Shown: positions 63,721 through 64,000 of the stretch, one piece after another
Numbering within the stretch: the first letter of the stretch is position 1
How the letters are laid out: each line of letters begins with the position of its first letter
Source: Jatrophihabitans endophyticus
Lineage (GTDB): Bacteria; Actinomycetota; Actinomycetes; Mycobacteriales; Jatrophihabitantaceae
Direction: 5' to 3'
DNA length: 64,000 nucleotides
Assembly: GCF_900129455.1 (NCBI RefSeq)
Contig: NZ_FQVU01000002.1
Location: 744,001-808,000 of the forward strand
The notes under the pieces: model-generated
The model's input: only the letters and a program-made list of their open reading frames with translations
The model's database searches: none
Told to the model about the DNA's origin: nothing
Program-made: the position numbers and the translations under genes

Positions 63721-64000
63721 CTCGCGGGGCGACGACGCGGTGTTCCATCGCCGCAGCGCACGCCCCTGCACCGCTCGTCATCGGACGCCGTCCGGTCCTG
63801 CGTCGTTGCGCAGACCAACTCGGCCGTAACCCGGAGCGGCGCGGGCGCTGCGCGATCACGCCCACCTACTCCCGTCGACGCCACTGCCCGACCCTGGTCG
63901 CGAGGTTGGCTAGGTCCTCGAACAGCGCCGAATTCGGGACCATTGGCCGCTGCCGCAGTCCCGTACCGCGCCCACACTGGCGGCCAGTCGGGTTGGTCGG
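63721..64000. other. Right edge, probable continuation of the broken mobilization gene
   Basis: No intact gene can be supported. The minus strand keeps open frames of high GC without recognisable domains; they may be frameshifted N-terminal relaxase sequence cut by the window edge. Confidence 0.4.

Overview
The window is high-GC throughout, with dense genes, frequent GTG starts and 4-nt ATGA/GTGA overlaps. The gene content is actinobacterial: an fhaA-fhaB-pstP-rodA-pbpA-pknB cell-envelope cluster, a GTP-type PEP carboxykinase, a bkd operon, a HelD-like RNA polymerase factor and an NHL-thioredoxin protein. I cannot name the genus. It is a filamentous-type or Frankia/Geodermatophilus-type actinomycete rather than a mycobacterium, because pknA is missing from the division cluster.

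Region 1 (1-18341) is the right-hand part of a biosynthetic gene cluster that runs off the left edge. The first gene is the 3' part of an AT-less polyketide synthase with the order KR-ACP-KS-ACP-ACP-DUF-SH-TE. The SH domain is a tryptophanase/tyrosine phenol-lyase-like PLP domain, and the DUF-SH-TE ending is the hallmark of the leinamycin family (LnmJ), in which a polyketide-bound cysteine adduct is cleaved to leave a thiol. It is followed, in the same order as lnmJ-K-L-M, by an LnmK-type acyltransferase/decarboxylase, an ACP and an HMG-CoA-synthase-like beta-branching enzyme. Unlike the leinamycin set as I know it, a second ACP and a Cys-to-Ser decarboxylative ketosynthase come next. A carboxyltransferase, a flavin monooxygenase, a P450, an internally duplicated protein of unknown function and a cation/proton antiporter complete this side. 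This looks like a sulfur-incorporating polyketide pathway and is the main discovery candidate.

Region 2 (18359-32417) holds a perfect 25-bp palindrome, tRNA-Leu(CAG), the fhaA-pknB phosphosignalling/cell-wall cluster, a two-component system, a LolA-like protein with its ABC exporter, and an AhpD-like protein. Region 3 (32476-43354) holds a LOV-GAF-PP2C blue-light phosphatase, an NHL-thioredoxin protein, a 45-residue basic protein, the bkdA-bkdB-bkdC operon (split by a palindromic insertion flanked by an 18-bp duplication), a CD225-like membrane protein and a HelD-family helicase. Region 4 (43592-60728) holds two secreted serine proteases (S8 and S53), a Nudix hydrolase, pckG, a DUF2000/Lrp divergent pair, tldD/tldE, a low-molecular-weight tyrosine phosphatase, a lipoprotein metallopeptidase, a PfkB kinase and an HMG-CoA-lyase-like enzyme.

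Region 5 (about 60743-64000) is accessory DNA: a 5'-truncated RHS gene with a glycine-rich tip, a small overlapping gene, and a relaxase gene broken across several reading frames. It is probably a decayed mobile element joined directly to core sequence at about 60.74 kb.
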